Positions 29,008 through 30,139 of a stretch of 30,139 bases of DNA are shown in pieces. The notes beneath the pieces were generated by a model, which did not search any database, had not been told where the DNA came from, and saw only the letters and a program-made list of their open reading frames with translations. Where the stretch lies: positions 1 to 30,139 of the forward strand of contig JBIQLO010000020.1 in the NCBI GenBank assembly GCA_044464175.1. Reading direction: 5' to 3'. The stretch's first letter is position 1; every line of letters starts with the position of its first letter. This DNA is from JBIQLO01 sp044464175 (lineage in GTDB: Bacteria > Planctomycetota > Phycisphaerae > Tepidisphaerales > Tepidisphaeraceae). A program made the position numbers and the translations under genes.

Positions 29008-29988
29008 ATGCAATACCGCTCTCTCGGAACCACGGATGTAAAAGTCTCGACGATCAGCTTCGGCTGCTGGACCATGGGAGGCCTCAACTGGGTCAACGGC
29101 GTCCCCAACGGCTGGGCCGAGGTCGATGAGGACCAGGTCACCGCCGGCATCAAGGCCGCCCTCGACGCCGGCGTCAACCACTTCGACAACGCCGACGTCT
29201 ACGGCAACGGAAAGGCCGAGCGCATGCTCAGCCGCGTGCTCGACCGCCTGGGCGTCAAAAACACCGACCTGATCATCGCCACCAAGATCGGTCACTTCCC
29301 CGGCACCGCCGAACACGCCTATGAACCGGCCCACATCCGCCACCAGTGCGAGCAATCGCTGATTAACCTCAAACGCGACTACATCGACCTCTACTACTTC
29401 CACCACGGCAACTTCGGCCCCAACGACCGCTACCTCCACGACGCGGCCGAGACGATGGACAAGCTCGTGGCCGAGGGGAAGGTGCGCATCAAAGGCCAGT
29501 CCGCCTATTCCGAAGACGACTTTGAGCGCCTCGTCCCCATCGTCAAGCCCGCCGTCCTCCAGGGCCGCGCCAACGCCCTGGACGACCATTTCATCCGCCC
29601 CGGATCGCGCGTCAGCAACCTCATGGAAAAGCACGGCCTGAGCTTCGTCGCCTTCAGCCCGCTGGCCCAGGCCAAACTGCTGGACAAATACGACCCCGCC
29701 AACCCCCCGCAATTCGAACCCGGCGACCACCGCAAAAACTCCAAAGCCTTCAGCGCCGAGGAACTGGGCAAACTCAAACCCAAACTGGAAAAGCTCAAGG
29801 CGAAATTCGGCTCAACCACCGAAGACCTGGCCGCCCTGGCGATCAACTACATCCTCGCCCAGCCCCGCGTCGCCTGCGCCATCCCCGGCTTCCGCAACGA
29901 ACGCCAGGCCCGCTGCAACCTCGCCGCCGCCGCCCGCTCCCTCTCTCCGGAGGATGTTAAATTCATTCAGGAAACCCTGGCATCGTAG
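29008..29988 (+). CDS. Aldo/keto reductase family oxidoreductase
   Basis: A 326-residue NADPH-dependent (alpha/beta)8-barrel reductase. The catalytic tetrad is visible: D60 and Y65 in HFDNADVYGNGKAE, K93 in IIATKIGHF and H132 in LYYFHH. The C-terminal cofactor-binding region reads AINYILAQPRVACAIPGFRN. The length is normal for the family. Substrates of such enzymes are aldehydes, ketones or sugars, and none can be inferred here. The gene has its own promoter ending 6 bases before the ATG. Its last codons (TCG TAG) overlap a palindromic element, as at two other genes in the window. Confidence 0.93.
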   Translation: MQYRSLGTTDVKVSTISFGCWTMGGLNWVNGVPNGWAEVDEDQVTAGIKAALDAGVNHFDNADVYGNGKAERMLSRVLDRLGVKNTDLIIATKIGHFPGTAEHAYEPAHIRHQCEQSLINLKRDYIDLYYFHHGNFGPNDRYLHDAAETMDKLVAEGKVRIKGQSAYSEDDFERLVPIVKPAVLQGRANALDDHFIRPGSRVSNLMEKHGLSFVAFSPLAQAKLLDKYDPANPPQFEPGDHRKNSKAFSAEELGKLKPKLEKLKAKFGSTTEDLAALAINYILAQPRVACAIPGFRNERQARCNLAAAARSLSPEDVKFIQETLAS

Positions 29989-30041
29989 GACAGGCTTCCG
30001 GCCTGTCACGCAGCGCCATGGATCAGGCTTGGAGCCTGTCG
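29984..30041. repeat. CGTAGG-type palindromic element after the aldo/keto reductase gene
   Basis: CGTAGG (29984-29989) leads into GACAGGC-TTCCG-GCCTGTC (29989-30007). A second hairpin, CAGGCT-TGG-AGCCTG, lies at 30024-30038. The outer GACAGGCT and AGCCTGTC can also pair. The stop codon TAG (29986-29988) of the reductase is within the element. Confidence 0.8.
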
Positions 30042-30127
30042 TTTGACGAAAAATTTTCTTGAACGGCCGCCGTTTGGTGGCACACTATCCGCGGTAAAAG
30101 GGGGACGGTTTTTCATCAGGAGACGGT

Positions 30128-30139
30128 ATGTCCGAAAAC
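30128..30139 (+). CDS. Start of a gene cut by the window edge
   Basis: ATG TCC GAA AAC at the right edge is preceded by AGGAGA with a 4-5 base spacing, an excellent ribosome binding site. Only four codons (MSEN) are visible, so nothing can be said about the product. The 86 bases before it have an AT-rich part (30047-30060) but no clear promoter. Confidence 0.5.

Overview
The window (about 30.1 kb, GC-rich) looks like chromosome from a member of the Planctomycetota, most likely a Phycisphaerae-type organism. The evidence is three prepilin-like proteins with the FTLVELLVVIGII start, LLPALN(R/K)ARxAA continuation and a C-terminal H-x9-DG type motif, two secreted DUF4838 proteins, large secreted glycosidases beside LacI/GntR regulators, and many genes without a Shine-Dalgarno (SD) site. 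Lentisphaerota or Verrucomicrobiota are the main alternatives; a 16S or marker-gene placement would decide. No tRNA, rRNA, CRISPR array or transposase was seen.

Layout. 1-1300: the start of an unknown minus-strand gene, a PilZ-domain protein and a small membrane protein. 1306-2034: pdxJ (vitamin B6) with its own promoter. 2061-6881 (minus): cassette 1, LacI-type regulator, pseudopilin, secreted DUF4838 protein. 7070-13469 (plus): a UPF0104-type membrane protein broken by an in-frame TAG, a frameshifted small gene, a VOC protein with a duplicated C-terminal domain, an antitoxin-like protein coupled to a membrane protein, a second related membrane protein, a TIGR01777 epimerase, a nitrilase/omega-amidase and smpB. 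13466-20447 (minus): cassette 3, pseudopilin, GH42-like enzyme, DUF4091/GH123-like enzyme. 20847-25241 (minus): cassette 2, LacI regulator, pseudopilin, DUF4838 protein. 25451-30139 (plus): a GntR regulator divergent from cassette 2, a tRNA-binding-domain protein, recN, an aldo/keto reductase and the first codons of another gene.

How the genes fit together. The main theme is polysaccharide use. Three times a pseudopilin gene lies directly upstream of one or two very large secreted glycosidase-type genes, and twice a LacI regulator lies upstream of the pseudopilin in the same transcription unit. The two LacI genes each have a promoter overlapped by a near-palindrome with a central CG, as expected for autoregulation. 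The third cassette has no adjacent LacI gene, but an 11-base motif upstream of its promoter also occurs just upstream of the GntR gene, which suggests the GntR protein controls it.

Two other themes stand out. Several lead genes (pdxJ, smpB, the aldo/keto reductase, a membrane protein, the first LacI) have a -10 box only 6-10 bases before the start codon, so their mRNAs are probably leaderless or nearly so, while genes inside operons carry SD sites. Intergenic spaces are also full of palindromic elements. One family starts with CGTAGG and at three genes supplies the stop codon itself.
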